Notes: a model not told the origin generated them from the letters alone. A DNA stretch of 64,000 bases from Embleya sp040629175 (GCF_040629175.1 NZ_JBEXUX010000042.1:26758-90757); one strand, 5' to 3'; shown: positions 21,241 through 32,010, counted from the first letter of the stretch. A program made the numbers and translations.

Positions 21241-21885
21241 ATGCGGCCCTGGACGCGCGGACGGGGGCGACGGATGGGTGTGGTGGGGCGCAAGGTAGGG
21301 GAGTTACGCGGCGAGGTGGTCGGGCAACTCCGGTGCCGGCGGCGGATTCGGCAGTGGATCGCGATCGGGTTCGTGCTCGGGCTGCTGATCGGCGCGGGGC
21401 TGGCCGCGGGCGCTGCGGCGCTGTACTGGCCGGAGAAGGACAAGCCGCTGAAGATGACCATGCGCGAGTGGGAGATACCGGTCAAGGCCCCGGACGTGCT
21501 CAGTGGGCCCGCGACGTTCACCGTGCAGGGCCTGACCTGCGGTATCGAGTGGATCACCGGCACTCACGCCGAGCACTTCGCCCAGGGCCGCCTGTGCCGG
21601 GTCAAGGTTTCCATCGCCAACCGCTCGCTGGCCACCGTGCAGATCGCCAACCTGGAGCAGCGCCTGGTCCTGCCGGACGGCAGCCGCCCGGGCATGGACC
21701 TGGAGTCGATGGAGATCAAGCGCCAACTCCGCGAGTTCACCCTCGGTGCCTCCGACACCCTGGTCGAAGACCTGTGGTTCGACATCCCCAAGGACGTCTT
21801 CCCCATCGCGATCCTGCTCCGCGCCAACCCCGACACCCCGCAGGGCCGTACCGAACTCCCGCAGCGGAACTGGTCGAAGAAGTGA
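21241..21885 (+). CDS. Membrane-anchored DUF4352-like hypothetical protein
   Basis: 214 residues: a basic N-terminus, one membrane anchor (WIAIGFVLGLLIGAGLAAGAA), then an extracytoplasmic beta-rich domain. The domain has two Cys (GLTCGIE and GRLCRVKVSIANRS) and the order of a telomeric-repeat-binding-factor-2-like/DUF4352 fold (VKVSIANRS, EQRLVLPDGS, LWFDIPKDVFPIAILL). It is probably an exported Ig-like domain, function unknown. ATG at 21274, which drops eleven basic residues, is an equally good start. Confidence 0.75.
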   Translation: MRPWTRGRGRRMGVVGRKVGELRGEVVGQLRCRRRIRQWIAIGFVLGLLIGAGLAAGAAALYWPEKDKPLKMTMREWEIPVKAPDVLSGPATFTVQGLTCGIEWITGTHAEHFAQGRLCRVKVSIANRSLATVQIANLEQRLVLPDGSRPGMDLESMEIKRQLREFTLGASDTLVEDLWFDIPKDVFPIAILLRANPDTPQGRTELPQRNWSKK

Positions 21886-21966
21886 GGACCCTCGGCGCGT
21901 CCCCGGCACGCCCGGCGTGCGGAAAACGGCTTCGTGCGGCGGGTGGTGGGGTCGTAGGGTGCGCGC

Positions 21967-22044
21967 ATGGGTGAGCAGGAGCAGCAGTCGCAGGCGGCCG
22001 CGCGCATGGGTGAGCGGGAGCAGCAGTCGCAGGCGGCCGCGCGG
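21967..22044 (+). repeat. 39-base tandem duplication in the antitoxin gene
   Basis: Units 21967-22005 and 22006-22044 differ at two of 39 positions. Each begins with ATGGGTGAGC and keeps frame. The high identity suggests a recent duplication. Confidence 0.95.
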
Positions 22045-22113
22045 GTTCGCGACTTGGCTCGGCGGTTCGCCGAGCGGCATCCGGAGTTGTTGCGCCGGCT
22101 GAAGGAGGCGTGA
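21967..22113 (+). CDS. Very small putative antitoxin of the Doc pair, with internal tandem duplication
   Basis: 48 residues, too short for usual gene-length cut-offs. The first 26 residues are two near-identical 13-residue units (MGEQEQQSQAAAR and MGEREQQSQAAAR), followed by VRDLARRFAERHPELLRRLK, a basic amphipathic helix. The stop overlaps the GTG start of the Doc-like toxin gene (GTGA), the usual antitoxin-toxin order. No DNA-binding domain is recognisable. The second unit also begins with ATG (22006), so a 35-residue form may be the original protein. The antitoxin role is inferred from position and size only. Confidence 0.6.
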   Translation: MGEQEQQSQAAARMGEREQQSQAAARVRDLARRFAERHPELLRRLKEA

Positions 22114-22514
22114 GCGACGTGTATTTGCTGACTGCCGCCGATGCGATCGCCGTGGCCGAGGAGACGACCGGGAATCCCGGGATTCGTGACGTCGGGTTGA
22201 TCGAGTCGGGGGTGGCCCGGCCCGGGGCGAGTGCGTTCGGGGTCGATGCCTATCCCGACCCGTGGGCCAAGGCCGCCGCGTTGTTGCACTCGATCGTGGC
22301 CAATCACCCGTTCCTGGACGGCAACAAGCGCACCGGGTTGGTGGCCGCCGCGGTGTTCCTCGAATACAACGGCGTCGAGGTCGGACTCCTCGACGAGGAC
22401 GCGGTGTTCGACCTGATCATCGCCGTGGCGGATGGTTCGCTGAGCGAAATCCGGCCGATCGCCGACGCGTTGCGGGTCGCGCTCGGCGGCCGAGCCGACG
22501 ACGACACCCCCTAG
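22110..22514 (+). CDS. doc: Fic/Doc-family toxin (death-on-curing)
   Basis: 134 residues. The Fic signature HPFLDGNKRTG at about 66-76 corresponds to the Doc form HxFxDxNKR; Doc kinases phosphorylate EF-Tu and stop translation. The N-terminal part (VYLLTAADAIAVAEETTG) and the YPDPWAKAAALLHSIVANHP run fit the single-domain Doc length (about 125-135). The motif is intact (His66, Asn73, Lys74, Arg75), so activity is expected. The start codon overlaps the small upstream antitoxin gene. Confidence 0.9.
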   Translation: MSDVYLLTAADAIAVAEETTGNPGIRDVGLIESGVARPGASAFGVDAYPDPWAKAAALLHSIVANHPFLDGNKRTGLVAAAVFLEYNGVEVGLLDEDAVFDLIIAVADGSLSEIRPIADALRVALGGRADDDTP

Positions 22515-22568
22515 CATCGGGGCGAGTCGGCGCCTGTACGGGGGCGCGTCGTCGAGGAAGGCGTGCTT

Positions 22569-23576
22569 GTGACGCAGTCGTTCCATCCGCCCGGATCCGC
22601 CGGAGTCGAACGCAAGGCGATGTTCGCCTTCGGCTGGATTCCGCTGCCGAAGCGAGTCGCCGAGCGTTACTTCGTGCCGGACTATCGGCTGATCGGGCGG
22701 GACGTGACCCTGGAGCGGGTGCGCGCGATCCGGTCCTGGCTGGGTCTCGGCGTACTGGTCTGGATCGCGGTGACCTACGGTGGCGGCGAGGACGCCGCCC
22801 AGGGCTGGATGGCGAGTTTCGTCGCGTCCGTGTTCGTGGCGATCATCGCGTGCCCGATCGCGGTGGCGATCATCGTCGGGCTGACCCGCTCGGACGTGCG
22901 GGCCCAGACGCGCAAGAGCCTGATGTTGCCGCTGCGTTCGCTCGGCCTGTTCGTGGTCGTCTCGGTGGCCACGCTCGGCGGCCTGACCGCGCTGGCGTAC
23001 GGCTCCCAACAGATCAACGCGGGTGCCGACGTGGGTTCGTTCTTCCTGACGGTGCTCGGCCTGGCCGTGTCCGTGTGGGTGTTGCGCTTCTGGTTCCTCG
23101 CGGTCCGGGCGATTCCGCAGCACCTGTTCCGCGCCGTGGACGGACACCCGTTGTTGCCCGCGGTGATCGCGCCCTGGCTCTCCTGGTGCGGCGCGCTGGT
23201 CGACCTCGGCGACGGCGGCGGCAAGGGCGCGTTGCCGACCGGGGTACGGCTGATCGGCACGCTCGGCGGCCCGGTCACCATCACCGTGATGTCGCTGTGG
23301 GAGATCCGCCGGGTGCGCAGCCGCTACGGCGTCACCTTCCGCGGCGGACCGCATCCGACCCGCCGGCCGGAGCCGGTCCCGCCGCCGATGCCGCTGTTCC
23401 CGAACCAGGCCGCCCCGTGGCAGCCGCAGCCCCCGCAGGGATTCTTCCCGCCCGGCTTGCCCGGCGCGCCGGCTCCGCCGTACCGGGCGCCCGATCCGCA
23501 ACAACACCCGGCCTGGCAGCGGCCACCGTCCGGCCACCACCGGCCCCCGCCGCCCTGGGGCCCGCCGCGCGGCTGA
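22569..23576 (+). CDS. Multi-pass membrane protein with proline-rich C-terminal tail
   Basis: 335 residues, function unknown. The N-terminal cytoplasmic part (FAFGWIPLPKRVAERYFVPDY) precedes about five hydrophobic segments (for example FVASVFVAIIACPIAVAIIV and SFFLTVLGLAVSVWVLRFWF), and the last 75 residues are Pro/Gly/Gln-rich (PPPMPLF, PAPPYRAPDPQQ). The GTG at 22569 has GAGGAAGG seven bases upstream; GTG at 22563 would leave almost no spacing. It ends convergent to a phosphatase gene across a hairpin. Confidence 0.82.
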   Translation: MTQSFHPPGSAGVERKAMFAFGWIPLPKRVAERYFVPDYRLIGRDVTLERVRAIRSWLGLGVLVWIAVTYGGGEDAAQGWMASFVASVFVAIIACPIAVAIIVGLTRSDVRAQTRKSLMLPLRSLGLFVVVSVATLGGLTALAYGSQQINAGADVGSFFLTVLGLAVSVWVLRFWFLAVRAIPQHLFRAVDGHPLLPAVIAPWLSWCGALVDLGDGGGKGALPTGVRLIGTLGGPVTITVMSLWEIRRVRSRYGVTFRGGPHPTRRPEPVPPPMPLFPNQAAPWQPQPPQGFFPPGLPGAPAPPYRAPDPQQHPAWQRPPSGHHRPPPPWGPPRG

Positions 23577-23589
23577 TGCAATCGCGCAC

Positions 23590-23627
23590 CGCCGGGGGCA
23601 CCGGCCCGATCCGGCCCACCCCCGGCG
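23590..23627. terminator. Hairpin between convergent membrane-protein and phosphatase genes
   Basis: CGCCGGGGG and CCCCCGGCG form a perfect nine-base stem; the loop holds a smaller CCGG...CCGG stem. Both flanking genes end within 20 bases. Confidence 0.6.
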
Positions 23628-23643
23628 CACGGCGACGAGCGTG

Positions 23644-24423
23644 TCAGTGCGTCGACAACCGGTCCCGCAACCGTGCGACCTCCGCGTCGGTCAGCCCCAG
23701 GCCCTCGCGCACATAGCCCTCGACCGACCCGTACCGTTCCTCCGCCGCCGCGAACGCCGTGTTCAGGTAGTCCTCGTGCACGTCGAAGACCGGCTTGAGG
23801 TGCGCCGGGTCGAAGCCGCGCTCGGCGATGTGCCGGAGAATCTCGCCGTTCTTGCCCTCCAGGTGCTTCGCGCTGGCCAGGTAGTCCTCGACGATGGTCG
23901 CCCGCGGCACCCCGAGCAGGGTCAGCAGCACCGCCGAGGTCCACCCGGTCCGGTCCTTGCCCTGCGAACAGTGGAAAACCGTCGGCACTTCGACGGCCGC
24001 CATCCGCGCGAACACCTCGCGGTAGGCGGCCCGGGCGCCCTCGGTGGTCACGAAGCGCCGGTACACCTCGCACATCAGGTCGCGCCCGGCGGTGCCGCCG
24101 AGCAGTTCGCCCGCCCGGTCGGGGTCGGCGAACACCTCGCCGAACAGCTCGTCGTTCTGCCGCCCCATCACGTCCGCGATCAACAGCTCGGCGCCCGCCG
24201 GCACCCGGTCCGGCTCGCGGTCGCGCTCGGTGTCCGAACGCAGGTCGATCACCAGGCCGATACCCAGCCGCAGCAGCGTCGCGGCGTCCGCGGCATCCAC
24301 CTCGCCCAGGCCGTCGGAGCGGTACACGAGGCCGGTGCGCACCTTGCGGCCGTCGGCGGTGGCGTGCCCACCCGCGTCACGGAAGTTCGGGGCGGTGACC
24401 AGGATCGGCGTCGGGGACGTCAT
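23644..24423 (-). CDS. Tyrosine/serine protein phosphatase (PtpB-like)
   Basis: 259 residues. The catalytic P-loop HCSQGKDRTG (CX5R with Lys and Asp, as in the MptpB/atypical dual-specificity group) is intact, and the N-terminal NFRDAGG motif and LVIDLRSDTERDREPD region match the Y_phosphatase3 family. The C-terminus (SVEGYVREGLGLTDAEVARLRDRL) is the family end. The ATG at 24423 has AAGGACC upstream; the frame stays open much further but that part is a shadow of glgX. No partner kinase is nearby. Confidence 0.92.
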   Translation of the reverse strand: MTSPTPILVTAPNFRDAGGHATADGRKVRTGLVYRSDGLGEVDAADAATLLRLGIGLVIDLRSDTERDREPDRVPAGAELLIADVMGRQNDELFGEVFADPDRAGELLGGTAGRDLMCEVYRRFVTTEGARAAYREVFARMAAVEVPTVFHCSQGKDRTGWTSAVLLTLLGVPRATIVEDYLASAKHLEGKNGEILRHIAERGFDPAHLKPVFDVHEDYLNTAFAAAEERYGSVEGYVREGLGLTDAEVARLRDRLSTH

Positions 24424-24641
24424 GGTGCGCGGTCCTTCGCTGCGAGGAGATGCCGGGCGAGCGGATGCCGGACGGGCGGCTGCCGGGGTGAATACCTCCA
24501 CCCTACGCGAGCGTACGGCCCGGGTCGGCGCTGCCCGCGCGCGTCGATCCCGGCGTTCACACCCGGTCATCGGGACGTTCGTTCCCGGCCATCCCGGCGC
24601 CCCACACCGACCGCGCACCGCCGCGGGACCGGGCCGAAAAG

Positions 24642-26873
<2,232 letters not shown>

Positions 26874-26971
26874 GGCCCGCCTCCCGTCCCGGTCCCCAGG
26901 ATGTTCCCGCCGGGGCCCCACGCCTACACGCCCGCGCCCGGATCCGCCCGCGCCGGCCCCGCCCCGATACG

Positions 26972-27011
26972 CCGCTGCGGCGGCATCCCCCGGGGGATGC
27001 CGCCGCAGCGG
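26972..27011. terminator. Perfect 40-base palindrome, likely terminator
   Basis: CCGCTGCGGCGGCATCCCCC is followed at once by its exact complement. It lies 41 bases past the stop of the small secreted-protein gene (minus strand) and upstream of glgX, so it would stop readthrough into glgX. Confidence 0.75.
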
Positions 27012-27051
27012 AGTGACGATCGGCCGGGTCGGTGCGGCCGATCGGGTCTGC

Positions 27052-27381
27052 TCAGAACCAGGGGTGCCAGTGGTGGGCGCCGCCGGCGTTGCCCTGGTCG
27101 ATCACCACTACGCCCGAGTTGCCGTTGACGCCCGCGGTGTTGTTCTGATTCGAGGCACCCGCGCCGGTCGCGCTCTGCTGGGTGGCGTTGTAGTTGCCGT
27201 CCACGCCGCCGAGCACGTTCCCGCTGCCACTGTTGGTGGTGGTGGAGGTCGTGGTCGAGGCGGTCGAGCCGTTGTCGCCCACGGTTCCGTTGCCGCCGTC
27301 GGCGGAGGCGGCGCCGGCGCCCAGGAAGAGCAGGCCGGCGGCCAGGGGGGCGACGGCGAGGGTACCGAGCTTGCGGTTCAT
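27052..27381 (-). CDS. Small secreted Asn/Thr/Gly-rich protein
   Basis: 109 residues. A Sec signal peptide (MNRKLGTLAVAPLAAGLLFLGAGAASA, cleavage after ASADG-like site) precedes a mature chain of about 80 residues rich in Asn, Gly, Ser and Thr (STTTSTTTNSGSG, NYNATQQSATGAGASNQNN), ending HHWHPWF. No Cys, no chaplin or rodlin motif seen. GGAGG lies six bases before ATG. It may be a surface or spore-coat protein, but the function is unknown. It is monocistronic, with its own palindromic terminator. Confidence 0.82.
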   Translation of the reverse strand: MNRKLGTLAVAPLAAGLLFLGAGAASADGGNGTVGDNGSTASTTTSTTTNSGSGNVLGGVDGNYNATQQSATGAGASNQNNTAGVNGNSGVVVIDQGNAGGAHHWHPWF

Positions 27382-27815
27382 CTGGATCCTCCGTGTGTTG
27401 CGGATCCGGGCGGGGCCCGGGGCATCCCATCAGGTGCACGGGTCACCGCGGGGGGCGAACGATCCGGACCCCGAGGCGACTTCGTGTGAACAAGCTGTCG
27501 CAAACAGTGACAACAAATCCAGTCGTCCGGCCCGGCTTCCCCCGGGAGAGTGACATGGGAGCCCTGAACATCCAACGAGCGCCGATACGCAGGGTTGTGG
27601 CCGAGGTCGGATTTCCGCCTACCGGCTCAATGGTTTCGGCCATTGTGGCCGGATTTCATGGCTTTATCGATGAACGGTGAGTGACCGTGGCCGTGTTCCC
27701 TGCCGGCGGAGCGCGGGCAAGCGCCTCAAGTCGCTTCGCGAGCCCCCGTCGGACGGCGCCTGCTTCCGTCCGCACGCGAGCTTTGCGAAGGCCGGGTTTG
27801 GGTTAGGTTGCCGTC
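27382..27815. other. 434-base gene-poor region upstream of the secreted-protein gene
   Basis: The part next to 27381 must hold the promoter of the minus-strand secreted-protein gene. The stretch 27480-27680 is clearly lower in GC than its surroundings. A 41-codon plus-strand frame at 27555-27680 has a GGGAGA-like site but poor third-position GC, so it is not called. No RNA gene recognised. Confidence 0.5.
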
Positions 27816-28280
27816 ATGCCCGTCGTGGTCACCGGAGCCGATCAGCCCCTCGGTCGTGCCGTCGCGCTCGAACTCGCGGACTCGGCGGGGGAGGTGCGGG
27901 CCACCGTCCGCGATCGCGGCGCGGTCGGCGCGTTGCGCGCGGCCGGCATTCGGGTCGCGGTGAGCGACCTGTGCGACCCGGGACGACTGGGCGCGGTACT
28001 CGAAGGCGCGCACACCGTGTTGCACCTCGATCGCGGCGCCGGCGGGGACGGTTCGCCGGGTGACACGTGGGAGTGGTTGCTGGAGGCCGCGGAGGGTACG
28101 GATCTCCAGCGGATCATCACGGTCCTGCCACAGCCCCCGACCCTTCCCCTGCCCCGAGCGGGCGAACGGGAGTACGAATTGATCATCCGTCAGTTGCCCC
28201 CCGGCGGGGCCGATCGGCCGGTGTACCCGGATCCGGCGCTGGTCCACGAACTGGTGGCGGCCGATCGGCGGGCCCGGTGA
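27816..28280 (+). CDS. Short NAD(P)-binding Rossmann protein
   Basis: 154 residues. The N-terminus VVVTGADQPLGRAVALEL has the glycine pattern of SDR/NmrA nucleotide-binding folds, and further beta-alpha units follow (VRATVRDRGAVGALRAAGI, VAVSDLCDPGRL, AHTVLHLD). The protein stops at about half the length of an NmrA/extended SDR and lacks the YxxxK catalytic pair. It may be a sensor-like or decaying member; third-position GC remains high, so it looks expressed. Confidence 0.75.
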   Translation: MPVVVTGADQPLGRAVALELADSAGEVRATVRDRGAVGALRAAGIRVAVSDLCDPGRLGAVLEGAHTVLHLDRGAGGDGSPGDTWEWLLEAAEGTDLQRIITVLPQPPTLPLPRAGEREYELIIRQLPPGGADRPVYPDPALVHELVAADRRAR

Positions 28281-28476
28281 GGCGCGTATGCGCGGCGCGC
28301 TCGCGGTGAACGAACGCCCGTTGTCCCAGAGGATGGCACGGATCACCGCATTTGCCCGCGAGTACCCGGGACTTCGGAACCGCGTTGGATGTTCGATTCG
28401 TCACATGGGATGTGAGATGTGGTTCTCGGCCCAGGCCGGGTTACGGCTCGGCTCCGGATGAAGGGACTACCCGTTC

Positions 28477-29754
28477 ATGTCAGCAGGATCGAAGTCGCTC
28501 TCGTCGAAGCGGTCGCCGGCCCGATGGCGTGTGGTGCCCGCACTGATGCTCGGCGCGCTCCTGCTCGTGTCGGGTTGCAGCTCCGACGACGGCAAGGACT
28601 CGGGCCGGAAGGCCGAGGGAGGGAACACCTCCACGGCCAAGGGTGATCGGAAGAAGGGCGCCGATCCGGCCGCGATCACGCTGACCCCGGCGGACGGCGC
28701 GACCGCGATCGATCCGCAGGCGCCGATCACCATCGCGGTCAACGGCGGAAAGCTCGGCGAGGTCAAGGTCGTCAACGCGCAGAACGAACCCGTCGACGGC
28801 GCACTCGACCCGGACGGCAAGACCTGGAAGCCCAAGGTCGCCTTCACCCTCGGCGGCAGGTACACGGTCAGCGCGACCGCGACCAACGCCGACAACACGC
28901 CCACCACCGCCCGCGCGACGTTCGGCACCGTGTCCGGCGACAAGAAGGTCACCGCGAGGTTCAGCCCCGAGGACGGCGCGACCGTCGGTGTCGGCTTCCC
29001 GGTGTCGCTGACCTTCGACTACCCGGTCCGCAATCGGGCCGCGGTGGAGAAGGCGCTGTCCGTCGAGGTGGAGCCCAAGGTCGAGGGTGCCTGGCACTGG
29101 TTCGACAACACCCGGGTGGACTACCGGCCCAGGGACTACTGGGCGCCCGGCACGAACGTGAAGGTCAACCTGAACCTGCGCGGCGTCGATGTCGGCGACG
29201 GCGCGATCGCCAACCAGTTCAAGAGTTACAGCTTCAAGGTGGCCGCCACCAAGCGCATCGCCATGGTGGACGTGCAGGCGCACACGATGAAGGTCTACGA
29301 GAACGACCAATTGATCAAGACCATCCCGATCACGGCCGGCAAGTCGCCGAAGTACAGCACCTGGAACGGCAAGATGGCGATCACCGAGAAGTTCGAGAAG
29401 ACCCGGATGAACTCGCAGACCGTGGGCCTGGGCAGCGAGTACGACATCGACGACGTGCCGTTCGCGATGCGGATCACCACGTCGGGCACCTTCGTGCACG
29501 GCAACTACTGGGCCGATCCGAGTGTCTTCGGCAGCGAGAACACCAGCCACGGCTGCGTCTCGATGACGAAGGAGAACGCCAAGTGGCTGTACGACCGGGT
29601 GATTCCGGGCGACGTCGTGGACATCTCCGGCTCCGACGAGCGCACCGTGGACCCGGACAACGGCTTCGGCGACTGGAACGTGCCGTGGGACAAGTGGATC
29701 GCGAGCGGTACGCCGGGCGGCGGCGCGCCGACGACCACGACACCCACGCACTGA
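28477..29754 (+). CDS. L,D-transpeptidase lipoprotein, second copy
   Basis: 425 residues. Lipoprotein signal with lipobox LVSGC (Cys34), charged linker, two Ig-like domains (ITLTPADGATAIDPQAPI; RFSPEDGATVGVGFPVSL) and a YkuD domain with FVHGNYW and SHGCVSM (catalytic Cys360). Same architecture as the protein at 14650; the two share VHGNYW, the ENTSHGCVS motif and the C-terminal WS/WDxW region. It ends in a Gly/Thr-rich tail (GGGAPTTTTPTH). Two paralogues within 14 kb suggest an old duplication with separate regulation. Confidence 0.93.
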   Translation: MSAGSKSLSSKRSPARWRVVPALMLGALLLVSGCSSDDGKDSGRKAEGGNTSTAKGDRKKGADPAAITLTPADGATAIDPQAPITIAVNGGKLGEVKVVNAQNEPVDGALDPDGKTWKPKVAFTLGGRYTVSATATNADNTPTTARATFGTVSGDKKVTARFSPEDGATVGVGFPVSLTFDYPVRNRAAVEKALSVEVEPKVEGAWHWFDNTRVDYRPRDYWAPGTNVKVNLNLRGVDVGDGAIANQFKSYSFKVAATKRIAMVDVQAHTMKVYENDQLIKTIPITAGKSPKYSTWNGKMAITEKFEKTRMNSQTVGLGSEYDIDDVPFAMRITTSGTFVHGNYWADPSVFGSENTSHGCVSMTKENAKWLYDRVIPGDVVDISGSDERTVDPDNGFGDWNVPWDKWIASGTPGGGAPTTTTPTH

Positions 29755-29863
29755 CGCATCGACGTCCTGACGCGCCGACGCACCGCGGCCCCGTCTCGGC
29801 TGCGCGGGGGGCCGGCGCCTAAGGTCGGATCCGGTACATCAGGGCTGACCAAAGGAGAGCGTC

Positions 29864-30637
29864 ATGGGCGAATTCGTCAACCTGGAAGTGGCCGACGGCG
29901 TCGGCACCATCCGGCTGAGCCGGCCGCCGATGAACGCGCTGAACCGGCAACTCCAGGAGGAGTTGCGGGCGGCGGCGCACGAGGCGGGCGAGCGGGCCGA
30001 CGTGCGCGCGGTCGTGCTCTACGGCGGTGAGAAGGTGTTCGCGGCGGGTGCGGACATCAAGGAGATGGCCGACATGACCTACGTCGACATGGTCGACCGG
30101 GGGGCCGCGCTGCAGTCCGCGTTCACCGCGGTCGCCGAGATCCCCAAGCCGGTCGTTGCCGCGATCACCGGCTTCGCGCTCGGCGGCGGTTGCGAACTCG
30201 CGCTGTGCGCGGACGTACGGGTGTGCGCCGACACCGCGAAGCTGGGCCAGCCGGAGATCACCCTGGGCATCATCCCGGGCGCCGGCGGCACCCAGCGGCT
30301 GCCCCGGCTGATCGGCCCCGCCAAGGCCAAGGACCTGATCTTCACCGGCCGCTTCGTGGCCGCCGCCGAGGCGCTCGCGATCGGCCTGGTGGACCGGGTG
30401 GTGCCGGCCGAGGAGGTCTACGCCGAGGCGGTGAAGTGGGCCACGCAGTTCGCCAACGGCCCGGTCTACGCACTGCGGGCGGCCAAGGAGGCGATCGACC
30501 GCGGCCTCGACGTCGACCTGGACACCGGCCTGGAGATCGAACGCCTGCAGTTCACCGCGCTGTTCGCGACCGAGGACCGCTCCACCGGCATGCGCGCCTT
30601 CGTGGCCAAGGAGAAGCCGAAGTTCACCGGTCGCTGA
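29864..30637 (+). CDS. Enoyl-CoA hydratase/isomerase family protein
   Basis: 257 residues, crotonase fold. Typical blocks: GTIRLSRPPMNALN, oxyanion-hole GADIKEM (with AAG ahead) and ALGGGCELALCADVR, and the catalytic-Glu region LGQPEITLGIIPGAGGTQRL. Both acidic residues usual for a true hydratase are present, so 3-hydroxyacyl-CoA formation in fatty-acid or amino-acid breakdown is likely. AAAGGAGAG precedes ATG. It is monocistronic and ends at a strong hairpin. Confidence 0.93.
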   Translation: MGEFVNLEVADGVGTIRLSRPPMNALNRQLQEELRAAAHEAGERADVRAVVLYGGEKVFAAGADIKEMADMTYVDMVDRGAALQSAFTAVAEIPKPVVAAITGFALGGGCELALCADVRVCADTAKLGQPEITLGIIPGAGGTQRLPRLIGPAKAKDLIFTGRFVAAAEALAIGLVDRVVPAEEVYAEAVKWATQFANGPVYALRAAKEAIDRGLDVDLDTGLEIERLQFTALFATEDRSTGMRAFVAKEKPKFTGR

Positions 30638-30667
30638 TCCCGGGCGCCCGGCGCGGCCGGCGCGAAA

Positions 30668-30711
30668 CGGCCGCGGGGCCGCAGGGCGAGTGCCCCGCGG
30701 CCCCGCGGCCG
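30668..30711. terminator. Bidirectional hairpin between enoyl-CoA hydratase gene and glyA
   Basis: A 20-base stem with one mismatch closes loop GAGT (CGGCCGCGGGGCCGCAGGGC / GCCCCGCGGCCCCGCGGCCG). Both convergent genes end within 35 bases. Confidence 0.75.
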
Positions 30712-30741
30712 TCGGTGTGAACGTGGATCCGCGCGATGGGA

Positions 30742-32010
30742 TCAGATGTTCGGGTACAGCGGGTGCTTCTGCGCCAGAGCCGTGACGCGCGTGGCCAGGG
30801 CCGCCTTGCGGGCGTCGTCGAAGCCGGGGAGGAGGGCCTCGGCGATGATGTCGGAGACCTCCTCGAAGTCGGCCTTGTCGAAGCCGCGGGTGGCCAGCGC
30901 CGGCGTGCCGATCCGCAGGCCGGAGGTGACCATGGCCGGGCGCGGGTCGAACGGGACCGCGTTGCGGTTGACCGTGATGCCGATCTCGTGCAGCCGGTCC
31001 TCGCCCTGCTGACCGTTGAGCTCCGAGTCGCGCAGGTCGACCAGGACCAGGTGCACGTCGGTGCCGCCGGTGAGCACGGTGATGCCCGCGTCGGTGACGT
31101 CCTTGCGGGTGAGCCGCTCGGCCAGGACGACCGAGCCCTCCAGGGTGCGCCGCTGGCGGTCCTTGAAGTCGTCGGACGCGGCGACCTTGAAGGCCACCGC
31201 CTTGGCCGCGATCACGTGCTCCAGGGGGCCACCCTGCTGGCCCGGGAAGACCGCCGAGTTGATCTTCTTGGCGTACTCCGCCTTGGACAGGATGACGCCG
31301 CCGCGCGGGCCGCCCAGGGTCTTGTGCGTCGTGGTGGTGACCACGTCCGCGTACGGCACGGGGCTGGGGTGCAGACCCGCGGCGACCAGGCCCGCGAAGT
31401 GCGCCATGTCCACCATGAAGTACGCGCCGACCTCGTCGGCGATCCGGCGGAACTCGGCGAAGTCGAGCTGCCGCGGGTAGGCCGACCAGCCGGCGATGAT
31501 CAGCTTGGGCCGGTGCTCCTTGGCCAGGCGCTCGACCTCCTCCATGTCGACCCGGTGGGTCTTCTCGTCGACGTGGTAGGCGACCACGTTGTAGAGCTTG
31601 CCGGAGAAGTTGATCTTCATGCCGTGGGTGAGGTGGCCACCGTGGGCCAGGTCCAGGCCGAGGATCGTGTCGCCGGGCGTGAGCAGCGCGAACATCGCGG
31701 CGGCGTTCGCGGACGCGCCCGAGTGCGGCTGCACGTTGGCGGCCTCGGCGCCGAACAGGTCCTTGACCCGGTCGATGGCGAGCTGCTCGACCACGTCGAC
31801 GTGCTCGCAGCCGCCGTAGTAGCGCCGGCCCGGGTAGCCCTCGGCGTACTTGTTGGTCAGGACGGAACCCTGCGCCTCCAACACCGCCACGGGGGCGAAG
31901 TTCTCGGAGGCGATCATCTCCAGGGTGTTCTGCTGGCGGTGCAGCTCGTCGGTGAGGGCGGCGGCGACCTGCGGGTCCACCTCGCTCAGCGGACGGTCCA
32001 GGATCGTCAC
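30742..32010 (-). CDS. glyA: Serine hydroxymethyltransferase
   Basis: 422 residues, PLP enzyme that interconverts serine and glycine with tetrahydrofolate. Seen: MIASENFAP, YAEGYPGRRYYGG, HSGASANAA, and TTTTHKTLGGPRGG with PLP-binding Lys near 230. The GTG at 32010 has GAGGAG at nine bases and matches the family N-terminus; the ATG at 32046, overlapping the gcvH stop (ATGA), is the alternative. Third gene of gcvT-gcvH-glyA; it uses the methylene-THF and glycine handled by the glycine cleavage system. Confidence 0.96.
   Translation of the reverse strand: MTILDRPLSEVDPQVAAALTDELHRQQNTLEMIASENFAPVAVLEAQGSVLTNKYAEGYPGRRYYGGCEHVDVVEQLAIDRVKDLFGAEAANVQPHSGASANAAAMFALLTPGDTILGLDLAHGGHLTHGMKINFSGKLYNVVAYHVDEKTHRVDMEEVERLAKEHRPKLIIAGWSAYPRQLDFAEFRRIADEVGAYFMVDMAHFAGLVAAGLHPSPVPYADVVTTTTHKTLGGPRGGVILSKAEYAKKINSAVFPGQQGGPLEHVIAAKAVAFKVAASDDFKDRQRRTLEGSVVLAERLTRKDVTDAGITVLTGGTDVHLVLVDLRDSELNGQQGEDRLHEIGITVNRNAVPFDPRPAMVTSGLRIGTPALATRGFDKADFEEVSDIIAEALLPGFDDARKAALATRVTALAQKHPLYPNI

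Noticed and set aside
26874..26921. GTG at 26921 as start of glgX
   Set aside because: It adds 16 residues of non-conserved sequence without a ribosome site, whereas TTG at 26873 has GGAGG at six bases.
27555..27680. 41-codon plus-strand frame with a GGGAGA-like site
   Set aside because: Third-position GC is far below that of all neighbours and no known motif is present.
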